From: an uncultured Lachnospiraceae bacterium
GTDB lineage: Bacteria > Bacillota > Clostridia > Lachnospirales > Lachnospiraceae
Direction: 5' to 3'
Length of the DNA stretch: 64,000 bases
Assembly: GCA_902779355.1 (NCBI GenBank)
Contig: CACZBF010000011.1
Location: 45,219 to 109,218, forward strand
Below, piece by piece: positions 57,001-64,000 of this stretch. Made by a program: the position numbers and the translations under genes. The notes beneath the pieces were generated by a model that was not told the origin of the DNA, did not search any database, and was given only the letters and a program-made list of their open reading frames with translations. Within the stretch, counting starts at the first letter, position 1. Each line of letters starts with the position of its first letter.

Positions 57001-58245
57001 GATGAGAAGCGAAACAGCGCGATCCAGGGTACGGGGCTCGGCCTTGATATTTCCCGGCAGTTTGTGGAGCTGATGGGAGATGAGCTGCAGTGCGAGAGTG
57101 TTTACGGCGAGGGATCGGAGTTCTTTTTCACCTTACAGCAAAAGATCATCGACCCTGAGCCAATCGGGACCTTCGTTGAGCAGGAAGAGAGAGCGGAATC
57201 GGACGACCCCTACATACCGTTGTTTGCGGCACCCGAGGCAAAGATCCTTGTGGTGGACGATAATGAGATGAACCTGCAGGTGTTATCGGGGTTGCTCCGT
57301 CCCACAAAGGTGCAGCTGACCACCGCACTCTCCGGAAAGGAATGTCTGGAGAAGCTTTCGGATACAGCATACGATCTGGTATTCCTGGATCACATGATGC
57401 CGGAAATGGACGGGATCGAGACGCTGCAGGAGCTCCGCAAGACGAATGAGACCGTTCCCGTCATTGCGCTGACCGCAAATGCGGCGGAGAACGGGGAGGC
57501 ATTTTACGTCGGCAAGGGCTTCCAGGGATATCTTGGGAAACCGGTCGATGCGAAGAAACTAGAGGAGACGATCCGGCGTTTCCTGCCGGAGGAGAAGCTT
57601 TGCGATCCGACAGAGCTGCCGCAGGATGGGGATCCAGAGACTGTCGGCGCGGATCCGGAAGACATACTGCCGGCGTGGCTTTATGAGACAGACGGGCTTT
57701 CACCGTCAGACGGGGTCAAGAATTGCGGGTCGCCGGAGGGTTTTCTCTCGGCACTGCAGACGTTTTACGACACCCTGCCGGAAAAGGCGGATGAGATTGA
57801 AACTGCCTATGTTTCGGAGGATTGGCCGCTTTACACCATCAAGGTGCATGCGCTGAAAAGCGCGGCGCGGATCATCGGTGCGGAGGCTCTTTCCAAAGAG
57901 GCGGAACGGCTAGAGCTGGCCGGAAAAGCGGATGAGATCGAGACGATCCGCAAAGAAAGCGGTACACTGCTCCTTGATTACCGGACATACCGTGAAAAAC
58001 TGTCGCGGCTTTCCGAGGATGACGGTACGGACAAGGCGGAGGTTGAGCCGGGACTTTTGGAAGAGGCTTACGAAGCGCTCGGAGAGTTTGTGAGTGCGAT
58101 GGATTATGATTCCACGGAGATGGTACTGGATTCTTTGAAAGCCTATCGCCTGCCGCCGGAGGAAGACGCGCGTTTCCGCGAGATGAGGATCCGGCTCAAG
58201 CAGTTGGAATGGGAGAAATTGGAAGAACTTCTCAAAAAGAAATAG
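54049..58245 (+). CDS. Hybrid sensor histidine kinase with extracellular propeller, receiver and HPt domains
   Basis: 1398 residues. Signal peptide (1-27); two-component-regulator propeller repeats (about 45-640; e.g. GYIWAGTYSGLYRYDG, GRLWIGTNDAGI, GNIWFTSNKQG); a Y_Y_Y domain (about 660-740); one membrane helix (about 752-775); HisKA with His808 (NMSHEIRTPIN); HATPase (N-box LLNLLTNAVKYT, DTGIGI, GTGLGL); receiver with Asp1114 (FLDHMMPEMDG); and an HPt domain with His1267 (KVHALKSAAR). A full His-Asp-His phosphorelay in one chain. The ligand is probably an oligosaccharide or other extracellular solute, by analogy with HTCS proteins; the upstream GH5 gene fits loosely. The response regulator follows 16 bases later. 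Confidence 0.93.
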   Translation: MKRVCQRICIPFLCAVMLLLCAVPVEASGSSENFQSEHEAVLYGSGSGLISSEANAIAQTNDGYIWAGTYSGLYRYDGVRFEKFDKDPRLCAIMQLFVDSKGRLWIGTNDAGIACYTPETEEIFFYTMEEGVAADSIRAITEDLRGNIYVGTVSSLSMITPEGEVHTPEKWDSLSGVGSLCCGTDGAVCGVTNSGLLFFLQDGEIAYQRSFGREGFYYTTVTAAKLNSFLVGTSGNQAEWLAFNGKETTRLELVTNNAISYFNRIFYDTETGGVFFCAENGLGLLTSNGTMMNLTRDEFDSSISDVMKDYQGNIWFTSNKQGIMEYTADPFIDVFLRAALPNDVVNALLVKDGMIYVATDSGLTILDARTYQEKDFKYLSYFDDNRIRHIMEDSKGQLWISTYGPDGLVRVNADGEAKLFTESSAGTLGGRFRLVLEHSDGTIYAASNMGLNVIRGDEVVSTIGQEEGLESAQILTMVERPDGTVLAGSDGEGIYLIKDAAITGHIGPEEGLDTLVVLRIVPCKDGYIYVTSNALYYDNGQEIKRLTAFPYTNNYDVFLSEDNEAWVMSSAGIYVVDLDELLANGSYHYELLDYSRGFNTTLTANAWNALLDTEGNLLLCCTDGVRQISTRNYDATDHDYFIRVHSINYGDGTVLPDEKGLYTIPSSAKRIEIQASILNYSLSNPLIHLYLEGANDEGVTVYQNALAPLTYTNLPYGSYTLHIQVLDSTEYTVLRDETFPIYKEPRWTELPVFQVLGIAIVAVLVALIVWRVLQSTIIRRQYAEIRAAKEEAERANTAKSRFLANMSHEIRTPINTIMGMDEMILREDRNEPKSRYTSAVSGYAVSIKRASESLLGLINDILDLSKIESGKMNLVEQEYDTAELLRAIAVMIRVRSNEKDLGFSVEIDPELPKKLFGDDGKIKQVLLNLLTNAVKYTEKGSFALRVSVEKKTEDTATVHYSVKDTGIGIRPEDMEKLFSAFERLDEKRNSAIQGTGLGLDISRQFVELMGDELQCESVYGEGSEFFFTLQQKIIDPEPIGTFVEQEERAESDDPYIPLFAAPEAKILVVDDNEMNLQVLSGLLRPTKVQLTTALSGKECLEKLSDTAYDLVFLDHMMPEMDGIETLQELRKTNETVPVIALTANAAENGEAFYVGKGFQGYLGKPVDAKKLEETIRRFLPEEKLCDPTELPQDGDPETVGADPEDILPAWLYETDGLSPSDGVKNCGSPEGFLSALQTFYDTLPEKADEIETAYVSEDWPLYTIKVHALKSAARIIGAEALSKEAERLELAGKADEIETIRKESGTLLLDYRTYREKLSRLSEDDGTDKAEVEPGLLEEAYEALGEFVSAMDYDSTEMVLDSLKAYRLPPEEDARFREMRIRLKQLEWEKLEELLKKK

Positions 58246-58261
58246 AAAGAGGAATGGAAAG

Positions 58262-59038
58262 ATGGACGAACAAAACCAACAACAAGTGATGCTGTTGGGG
58301 GTAAAAGAGTCTTTTCTGATCATGTCGCTTGAAAAAAAACTGGAGGAGGCCGGGTTTCCCTGTTTTTTTCAAACGATGAGTGTGGACGGGATCAATCAGG
58401 GAATCGAGAACGCTGATCTCGTAGTGTACTATATGGAGACAAACGAGACGCTGAAGCCGGATGTGCTGCATTATATGGACGAGCGTCTGATCGAGACCAA
58501 CAAACGCCTGATCCTGATCGGTGAAAGAGACGATACGGATGAAGTGACGAACCAGCTGCACGGCGATATGATCTGTAAAGTCTTTCCGAGGCCGTTGGAC
58601 ACGGAAGCTTTTCTGACTCTGGTGAAGGACGAACTGACGGCAGAGAGCCTGGAACGGCGGAAGAAAAAGATCCTGATCGTGGATGACGATCCGACATATA
58701 TCGGCGTGATCCGGGACTGGCTGCGCGGGAAATACCGCGTTTCTATGGCAAACTCCGGTTTGCGGGCGCTCACCTGGCTTGCGAACAATCCGGTAGACCT
58801 GGTGCTTCTGGACCACGAAATGCCGGTGACATCCGGGCCGAAGGTGCTGGAGATGATGCGGAGCGAGGAATGCACGCGCAACATCCCCGTGATCTTTCTG
58901 ACCGGAAAAAGCGACCGTACCAGTGTCATGCAGGCTGTGACGCAAAAACCGGAAGGGTATCTTTTAAAAACAATAAGCCGCGAGAAGCTGTTGGAGGAAC
59001 TGGATATGTTTTTCCGCAAGCAATCCGGCGAAATATAG
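58262..59038 (+). CDS. Two-receiver response regulator without output domain
   Basis: 258 residues. The N-terminal half (about 10-125) has a receiver-like alternation of strands and helices (VMLLGVKESF; ADLVVYYMETNE) but lacks the phospho-acceptor aspartate. The C-terminal half (about 138-255) is a complete receiver: VDDDP, Asp184 in LLDHEMP, FLTGKS and the lysine in GYLLKT. No DNA-binding or enzymatic domain. It probably accepts phosphate from the HPt of the upstream kinase and acts by protein contact. Starts 16 bases after the kinase gene and 16 before carB. Confidence 0.88.
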   Translation: MDEQNQQQVMLLGVKESFLIMSLEKKLEEAGFPCFFQTMSVDGINQGIENADLVVYYMETNETLKPDVLHYMDERLIETNKRLILIGERDDTDEVTNQLHGDMICKVFPRPLDTEAFLTLVKDELTAESLERRKKKILIVDDDPTYIGVIRDWLRGKYRVSMANSGLRALTWLANNPVDLVLLDHEMPVTSGPKVLEMMRSEECTRNIPVIFLTGKSDRTSVMQAVTQKPEGYLLKTISREKLLEELDMFFRKQSGEI

Positions 59039-59054
59039 GAAACGGAGGCAAACA

Positions 59055-62000
59055 ATGGCGCAAAGAACAGACATCAAAAAGGTATTGATCATCGGATCGG
59101 GGCCGATCGTGATCGGGCAGGCGTGCGAGTTTGACTACTCGGGGACGCAGGCATGTAAGGCACTTCGTAGTTTGGGTTATGAGATCGTACTTGTGAATTC
59201 CAACCCGGCGACGATCATGACGGATCCGGAAATGGCGGACAAAACCTACATCGAGCCGTTGAATGCGGACCGCGTGACGGCAGTCATTGAAAAAGAGCGG
59301 CCGGACGCGCTGCTTCCCAATCTGGGCGGACAGTCGGGACTGAATCTTTGCGCAGAGCTATATAAAAAAGGTGTGCTGGATAAGTACGGCGTCAAGGTCA
59401 TCGGCGTGCAGGTGGATGCGATCGAACGTGGCGAGGACCGGACGGAGTTCAAAAAGACGATGGACGCGCTCGGGATTGAGATGGCGCGTTCCAAAGCCTG
59501 CTACAGCATTGAGGAAGCGTTGGCGGAGGCTGACGTCCTCGGATATCCTGTCGTTTTACGGCCGGCCTATACGATGGGCGGTGCCGGCGGCGGTCTCGTT
59601 TACAATAAGGAGGAGCTGCAGACCGTTTGCGCCAGAGGACTTGCAGCCTCTCTGATCCATCAGGTACTTGTGGAAGAATCGATCCTCGGTTGGGAAGAGC
59701 TCGAGCTGGAGGTTGTCCGGGACAAGGATAATCATATGATCACGGTCTGCTTTATTGAGAACGTCGATCCGGTCGGGGTTCATACCGGGGATTCTTTTTG
59801 TACCGCACCCATGCTCACGATCGATGAAGACCTGCAGAAAGAACTGCAGCGTCAGGCCTACCGGATCGTGGAGCATATCGGCGTGATCGGCGGGACAAAC
59901 GTACAGTTTGCGCACGATCCCGTTTCCGGAAGAGTCGTCGTGATCGAGATCAATCCGCGTACTTCCAGATCTTCCGCATTGGCCTCCAAGGCGACCGGTT
60001 TCCCGATTGCGCTGGTTTCCGCAAAACTCGCGACGGGGCTGACCCTGGCGGAATTGCCGGATTCCAAGTTCGGCACGCTTGATAAATATGAGCCAAACGG
60101 GGATTATGTCGTTGTGAAGTTTGCGCGGTGGGCATTTGAAAAGTTCCACGGCGTGGAGGACAAGCTCGGCACGCAGATGCGCGCAGTCGGCGAAGTCATG
60201 AGCATCGGCAAAAACTTCAAGGAAGCATTTCAGAAAGCGATCCGGTCTTTGGAAAAAGACCGTTACGGTCTCGGCAACCTGAAGAAATACGCCGAAATGG
60301 AAAAAGAGGAGCTGCTGCGTCTTTTAAAGAACGCTTCTTCGGAGCGCTACTTCCTGATGTATGCGGCATTGCAGAAGGGCGTCACGGTAGACGAGCTCTT
60401 TGAGATCACGAAGGTGAAGCATTATTTCCTGAACGCGATGAAGGAGCTTGCGGACGAAGAAACGGCATGGGCAGAGCATTTCAAGGGATCCGTCCCGGAT
60501 GTCGATACGCTGAAGAAAGCAAAAGAGGACGGGTTTTCCGACCGCTATCTCGCCGGACTTCTTGGCGTATCGGAGGATGAGATCCGCAAAGCAAGAGAGC
60601 AGGCGGATATCATGGAGCGTTGGGATCCGGTGCATGTGTATGGTACCGAGGACAGTTCCTATTATTACTCGACCTATCAGAAAGGCACATCTGCAGAGGA
60701 GGCTGCGAATGCGAAAGAGTCGTCCCGCGGCAGGATCATGATCCTCGGCGGCGGGCCGAACCGCATCGGACAGGGGATCGAATTTGATTATTGCTGCGTG
60801 CATGCATCGATGGCTCTGAAAAAACTGGGCTTTGAGACGATCATCGTCAACTGCAACCCGGAGACCGTTTCTACAGACTACGATACTTCGGACAAGCTTT
60901 ATTTTGAGCCGCTGACGCTCGAGGACGTGTTACAGATCTACCGGGAGGAAAAACCGCTCGGCGTGATCGCGCAGTTTGGCGGGCAAACACCGCTGAATCT
61001 GGCAGCAAAATTAAAAGAGGAAGGTGTTGCGATTCTCGGCACGACGCCGGAAGTGATCGATCTGGCGGAAGACCGGGATCAGTTCCGGATGATGATGGAG
61101 AAACTTTCTATCCCGATGGCGGAATCCGGCATGGCAGCCGATGTGGAAGGCGCAAAAGACATCGCGCGCCGGATCGGTTATCCTGTCATGGTACGTCCAT
61201 CCTTTGTGCTGGGCGGCCGCGGCATGGAAGTGGTACATGACGAAGAGAGCATGGAAGAATACATGCGGGCAGCAGTCGGCGTGACGCCGGACCGTCCGAT
61301 CTTGATCGACCGATTCTTGCAGAACGCGATGGAATGTGAGGCAGATGCGATCTCGGACGGGACGGAAGCCTTTGTACCGGCTGTGATGGAGCATATCGAG
61401 CTGGCCGGGATCCACTCCGGTGATTCCGCATGTATCATTCCCTCCAAGCATATCCCGGAGAAACATTTGCGGACGATCGAGGAATACACCAAAAAGATCG
61501 CGGTGGAGATGCATGTAGTCGGCCTGATGAACATGCAGTATGCGATCGAGAACGATACGGTTTATGTGCTGGAAGCAAATCCAAGAGCGAGCCGGACGGT
61601 GCCGCTGGTATCCAAGGTTTGCGGGATCCGCATGGTGCCGCTTGCGACCGATATCATTACAGCACCTTTGACCGGGAGGACCTCGCCTGTTCCGAAGCTT
61701 CTTGCGGAGAAAAAAACCGGAGAGCCGGCATATTTCGGCGTCAAAGAAGCAGTTTTCCCGTTTTCCATGTTTCCGGAGGTGGATCCGGTGCTCGGACCGG
61801 AGATGCGTTCCACCGGAGAAGTGCTGGGCCTTTCCCAGACGAGCGGGGAAGCATTTTTCAAGGCACAGGAAGCGACAGGACTGGTGCTGCCCTTAAGCGG
61901 CGCGGTGCTGATCTCTCTGAACGATGCGGATAAGCCGGCGGCTGCCGAGATCGCAAAGAGCTTCGTCGGAGACGGATTTGAGATCTATGCGACCGGACAG

Positions 62001-62300
62001 ACCTACCAGGTCATCACGGAAGCCGGGATTCCCGCAAAGCGTGTGATGAAGAATTATGAAGGCGGACGTCCGAATGTCGAGGATGTGATCAAAAACGGCG
62101 AAGTACACCTGATCATCAACTCCCCGATCGGCAGAGGCGCCGCACATGAGGACGGATACTTAAGGAGAGCCGCTATCAAAGCGCGGATTCCGTATATCAC
62201 AACCGTTGCTGCCGGCAGAGCCGCCGCAGAGGGGATCCATGAGATGAAGATGCATGGCAGCAGTCATATCAGGCCTTTACAGGAGTACCACGGAGCATAA
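59055..62300 (+). CDS. carB: Carbamoyl-phosphate synthase large subunit
   Basis: 1081 residues. Two homologous ATP-grasp halves: carboxyphosphate domain (KKVLIIGSGPIVIGQACEF; GGAGGGLV) and carbamoyl-phosphate domain (GRIMILGGGPNRIGQGIEF; VLGGRGMEV), then the C-terminal MGS-like allosteric domain (about 940-1081). It makes carbamoyl phosphate for pyrimidine and arginine synthesis with CarA, which is not in the window. GGAGG is present before ATG. Close linkage to the kinase/regulator pair suggests co-transcription. Confidence 0.97.
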   Translation: MAQRTDIKKVLIIGSGPIVIGQACEFDYSGTQACKALRSLGYEIVLVNSNPATIMTDPEMADKTYIEPLNADRVTAVIEKERPDALLPNLGGQSGLNLCAELYKKGVLDKYGVKVIGVQVDAIERGEDRTEFKKTMDALGIEMARSKACYSIEEALAEADVLGYPVVLRPAYTMGGAGGGLVYNKEELQTVCARGLAASLIHQVLVEESILGWEELELEVVRDKDNHMITVCFIENVDPVGVHTGDSFCTAPMLTIDEDLQKELQRQAYRIVEHIGVIGGTNVQFAHDPVSGRVVVIEINPRTSRSSALASKATGFPIALVSAKLATGLTLAELPDSKFGTLDKYEPNGDYVVVKFARWAFEKFHGVEDKLGTQMRAVGEVMSIGKNFKEAFQKAIRSLEKDRYGLGNLKKYAEMEKEELLRLLKNASSERYFLMYAALQKGVTVDELFEITKVKHYFLNAMKELADEETAWAEHFKGSVPDVDTLKKAKEDGFSDRYLAGLLGVSEDEIRKAREQADIMERWDPVHVYGTEDSSYYYSTYQKGTSAEEAANAKESSRGRIMILGGGPNRIGQGIEFDYCCVHASMALKKLGFETIIVNCNPETVSTDYDTSDKLYFEPLTLEDVLQIYREEKPLGVIAQFGGQTPLNLAAKLKEEGVAILGTTPEVIDLAEDRDQFRMMMEKLSIPMAESGMAADVEGAKDIARRIGYPVMVRPSFVLGGRGMEVVHDEESMEEYMRAAVGVTPDRPILIDRFLQNAMECEADAISDGTEAFVPAVMEHIELAGIHSGDSACIIPSKHIPEKHLRTIEEYTKKIAVEMHVVGLMNMQYAIENDTVYVLEANPRASRTVPLVSKVCGIRMVPLATDIITAPLTGRTSPVPKLLAEKKTGEPAYFGVKEAVFPFSMFPEVDPVLGPEMRSTGEVLGLSQTSGEAFFKAQEATGLVLPLSGAVLISLNDADKPAAAEIAKSFVGDGFEIYATGQTYQVITEAGIPAKRVMKNYEGGRPNVEDVIKNGEVHLIINSPIGRGAAHEDGYLRRAAIKARIPYITTVAAGRAAAEGIHEMKMHGSSHIRPLQEYHGA

Positions 62301-62303
62301 TGC

Positions 62304-63350
62304 ATGGAGATCCACAGCTTTTATAATCTGTATGCAAATACCTATATCACGAATTTCATTCTGGTGATCGCGATCACGGGACTTTCTGTTGTGATGGCGA
62401 TCCTCCTTCCGCTGCTGGACGGCTCGCTTTGCAAAAAAGCGGGTGTCAGTCTGCAGGGCGGAATCCATGAATCGGAAAATGCAGTTCGTTTTTTACGGAT
62501 CCGAAAGATCATCCTGTTGACGCTTTTCGGGTTCTATCTTCTCTTGCTCTTCTATGTGGTCTTTTTTTCCCGCGGTGTCCAAGCCGACTACCATATCACT
62601 AATTCCATCGAAAGCCTCTCGGACCTGGCGCTGATCGATCTGATCTTTCCGCGCACGGAGCTGATCGAGTTCTATCTGAACGTCATGCTGTTTATCCCCA
62701 TGGGCTATATGCTGCCTTATCTGTTTCGGTGGTTTCGGATCCGTGCGGCCAGACGCTCAGTCCTGATCTGTTTTTTAATCTCCATTGGGATCGAAAACAT
62801 TCAGCTCATGACAAGGCGCGGGAGTTATGATACGGGAGATATCCTATCCAATACGATCGGCGGCCTGCTCGGCTCGGCGCTTTTCCTCTGGAAAGCCTAC
62901 ACGCTGACCAATCCGGACTGGAGAAAACTGATGAAAAACCGGCGTCGTTACCGGCATCGCGCGAAAGAAGGAGCGCTGTTTCCTTATTCATCGAGGCTGA
63001 ACGTGATGCGGACGACGCTTTATGCGACAATGGAAGAGGTCATCTGGGATTTCTATGTTTCAAAGCTCGGCTTACAGCTCCACAGGCAGCTGGTCCCGGA
63101 GGACTCCGGAGAGACAGCCTTTCTTTTTGCTGTCGGTAAGAGTCAGGTCGAGATCATCTGCTCAAACCGTGAGGAGGAACTGCCGGAGCAGACACTGATC
63201 CTCTCTTTTATCAATCTGGACAAGGTGAAAACACATCTGGAAGGAAAAGGGATCGAAACGAGTGACTACCGGATCGATCCGTACACGAAGCATCGCAAAT
63301 TCTCGTTTGATGCGCCGGATCATGTGAAGGTGACATTGATCGAGCTGTAG
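62304..63350 (+). CDS. VanZ-like membrane protein fused to a VOC (glyoxalase-like) domain
   Basis: 348 residues. The N-terminal half has about five helices with the VanZ pattern (ELIEFYLNVMLFIPMGYMLPYL; SIGIENIQLMTRRGSYDTGDILSNTIGGLLG). After a basic linker, residues about 233-348 look like a VOC domain: an FYVSKLGLQL start, FLFAVGKSQVEII, a LSFINLDKVKTHLEGKGIE helix-strand, and a final DHVKVTLIEL strand. Metal-ligand residues are not obvious. VanZ homologues are linked to lipoglycopeptide tolerance in some species, but most are uncharacterised. It begins 3 bases after the carB stop. Confidence 0.78.
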   Translation: MEIHSFYNLYANTYITNFILVIAITGLSVVMAILLPLLDGSLCKKAGVSLQGGIHESENAVRFLRIRKIILLTLFGFYLLLLFYVVFFSRGVQADYHITNSIESLSDLALIDLIFPRTELIEFYLNVMLFIPMGYMLPYLFRWFRIRAARRSVLICFLISIGIENIQLMTRRGSYDTGDILSNTIGGLLGSALFLWKAYTLTNPDWRKLMKNRRRYRHRAKEGALFPYSSRLNVMRTTLYATMEEVIWDFYVSKLGLQLHRQLVPEDSGETAFLFAVGKSQVEIICSNREEELPEQTLILSFINLDKVKTHLEGKGIETSDYRIDPYTKHRKFSFDAPDHVKVTLIEL

Positions 63351-63360
63351 GCTGTCTTTC

Positions 63361-63388
63361 TTGACAAATCGGGAAAAAAGGCTACAAT
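63361..63388 (+). promoter_or_regulatory. Promoter of the small membrane protein gene
   Basis: TTGACA (63361-63366) and TACAAT (63383-63388), 16 bases apart. Confidence 0.8.
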
Positions 63389-63422
63389 GGCGTGGATAGG
63401 AATACATTGATAAGGAGGGATA

Positions 63423-63872
63423 GTGAAAATGTATATGGAAGATGTTTTAGCAGTAGTCGGTGGTATGATCATCGGGCTTGTTATCGGCGTTTTGATCGGG
63501 CTTGTTTTGTGGATCCTGGAGATGATCGGCAAATACAAGGCCTTCACGAAAGCGGGACAACAGGGTTATACAGGATTGATCCCGATGGTAGATGAATATG
63601 TCATGGGACAGCTTTCCGGTGCTAAGAAAGACACTATGGTGCTTCTTTTAATGAAGACTTTCGGTGCTTTTCTGACCTTGATCCCGTTTGTGGGTGGTAT
63701 CGCGTATGTAGTCATTGTCATTATTTTTATGTGCAAACAGCGGTATGCGGTTGCACAGAGTTATGGTTACAATGTCGGCATGACAGTGCTGCTCGTTTTG
63801 CTCTCACCCATCGCTTGGATGATCATTGGATGCGGAAACGCACAGTATGTCGGACCCAGCAGACAGGAGTAA
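63423..63872 (+). CDS. Small membrane protein, DUF5684-like
   Basis: 149 residues. A long N-terminal hydrophobic helix (about 8-32), then KYKAFTKAGQQGYTGLIPMVDEYVM, which matches the family pattern (a short amphipathic KAG-x-GW/Y-xxLIP stretch), and two further helices (about 75-100, 115-138). Function unknown. GTG 63423, five bases after AAGGAGGG, is preferred over ATG 63429. Monocistronic between its promoter and the terminator at 63940. Confidence 0.8.
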   Translation: MKMYMEDVLAVVGGMIIGLVIGVLIGLVLWILEMIGKYKAFTKAGQQGYTGLIPMVDEYVMGQLSGAKKDTMVLLLMKTFGAFLTLIPFVGGIAYVVIVIIFMCKQRYAVAQSYGYNVGMTVLLVLLSPIAWMIIGCGNAQYVGPSRQE

Positions 63873-63939
63873 TGAAGGCGTGAAAATGGCGGGGCTATTT
63901 GCCCAATGTCATTAAGATAAGATGACAACAAAAAGAAAT

Positions 63940-63982
63940 AGAGAACTGAGAACCTGAATAAGGTAATCAGTTCTCTTTTTTT
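63940..63982 (+). terminator. Intrinsic terminator
   Basis: AGAGAACTGA (63940-63949) pairs with TCAGTTCTCT (63967-63976), followed by TTTTTTT. A smaller TGTCAT/ATGACA hairpin precedes it at about 63908-63925. Nothing else is seen in 63873-64000. Confidence 0.9.
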
Positions 63983-64000
63983 GATGGTTTTTAAACCTTC

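Noticed and set aside
62304..63350. Teicoplanin-resistance gene cluster
   Set aside because: There is only a VanZ-like domain; no vanA/vanH/vanX or vanRS genes are present, so resistance cannot be claimed.

Overview
The window reads as a chromosomal segment of a motile anaerobic Clostridia bacterium, most likely in or near the Lachnospiraceae. Supporting signs are a large Gram-positive-type SRP RNA, a spore-photoproduct-lyase-family radical SAM protein, rubredoxin, a 2-hydroxyacyl-CoA-dehydratase-type iron-sulfur system, a sodium-type F-ATPase c subunit, flagellin with FliS, c-di-GMP enzymes, and strong AGGAGG ribosome binding sites inside operons. I saw no tRNA or rRNA genes, insertion sequences, prophage genes or CRISPR arrays. 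The gene content is mostly housekeeping.

Layout. 1-7.4 kb: a membrane-anchored GH18 protein, galactose mutarotase, a translation/nucleotide operon (threonylcarbamoyl-AMP synthase, a YwlE-type phosphatase that has lost its catalytic residues, upp, dCMP deaminase) and tyrS. 7.45-19.4 kb: one long co-directional run of mntP, a Ca2+/Na+ exchanger, a clostripain-type protease, an HD hydrolase, a Nudix-alcohol dehydrogenase fusion, metG, tatD, ksgA, a TPR-GGDEF protein and a GIY-YIG protein. 19.3-23.5 kb: a GNAT acetyltransferase and tadA (divergent), the SRP RNA on the minus strand behind a consensus promoter, a degenerate kinase-like protein with an EAL phosphodiesterase, and the radical SAM protein. 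23.55-30.9 kb: a structured leader, rubredoxin, and the complete F-ATP synthase operon. 30.9-33.9 kb: a two-gene HgdB/activase system on the minus strand. 34-43.4 kb: a coiled-coil protein, an aconitase-family hydratase, an AI-2E-family permease, a TPR-AAA protein and a glycogen branching enzyme with a histone-like lysine tail. 43.4-48.5 kb: a flagellar block (a large repeat protein with a FliK-like end, flagellin, FliS). 48.6-54 kb: short, separately transcribed genes (MATE pump, anchored lipoprotein-like protein, YhhN, patatin, GH5). 54-64 kb: a hybrid sensor kinase, a two-receiver response regulator, carB, a VanZ-VOC fusion and a small membrane protein.

How the genes work together. Energy: F-ATPase, probably sodium-driven, with rubredoxin co-transcribed. 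Motility and c-di-GMP: GGDEF and EAL enzymes alongside flagellin. The flagellin leader carries a sigma-28 promoter and two hairpins displaying GGA in their loops, the arrangement expected for CsrA control. Carbohydrate: GH18, GH5, GlgB and galactose mutarotase.

Most notable observations: the doubly inactive YwlE homologue; two unusual domain fusions (Nudix-ADH and VanZ-VOC); the lysine-repeat tail on GlgB; the flagellin leader; the paired-hairpin leader before rubredoxin; and a recurring pattern in which stand-alone genes have a -10 box 6-10 nt before the ATG and no Shine-Dalgarno sequence, which suggests leaderless or near-leaderless transcripts. I did not find a clear-cut novel defence or mobile system.
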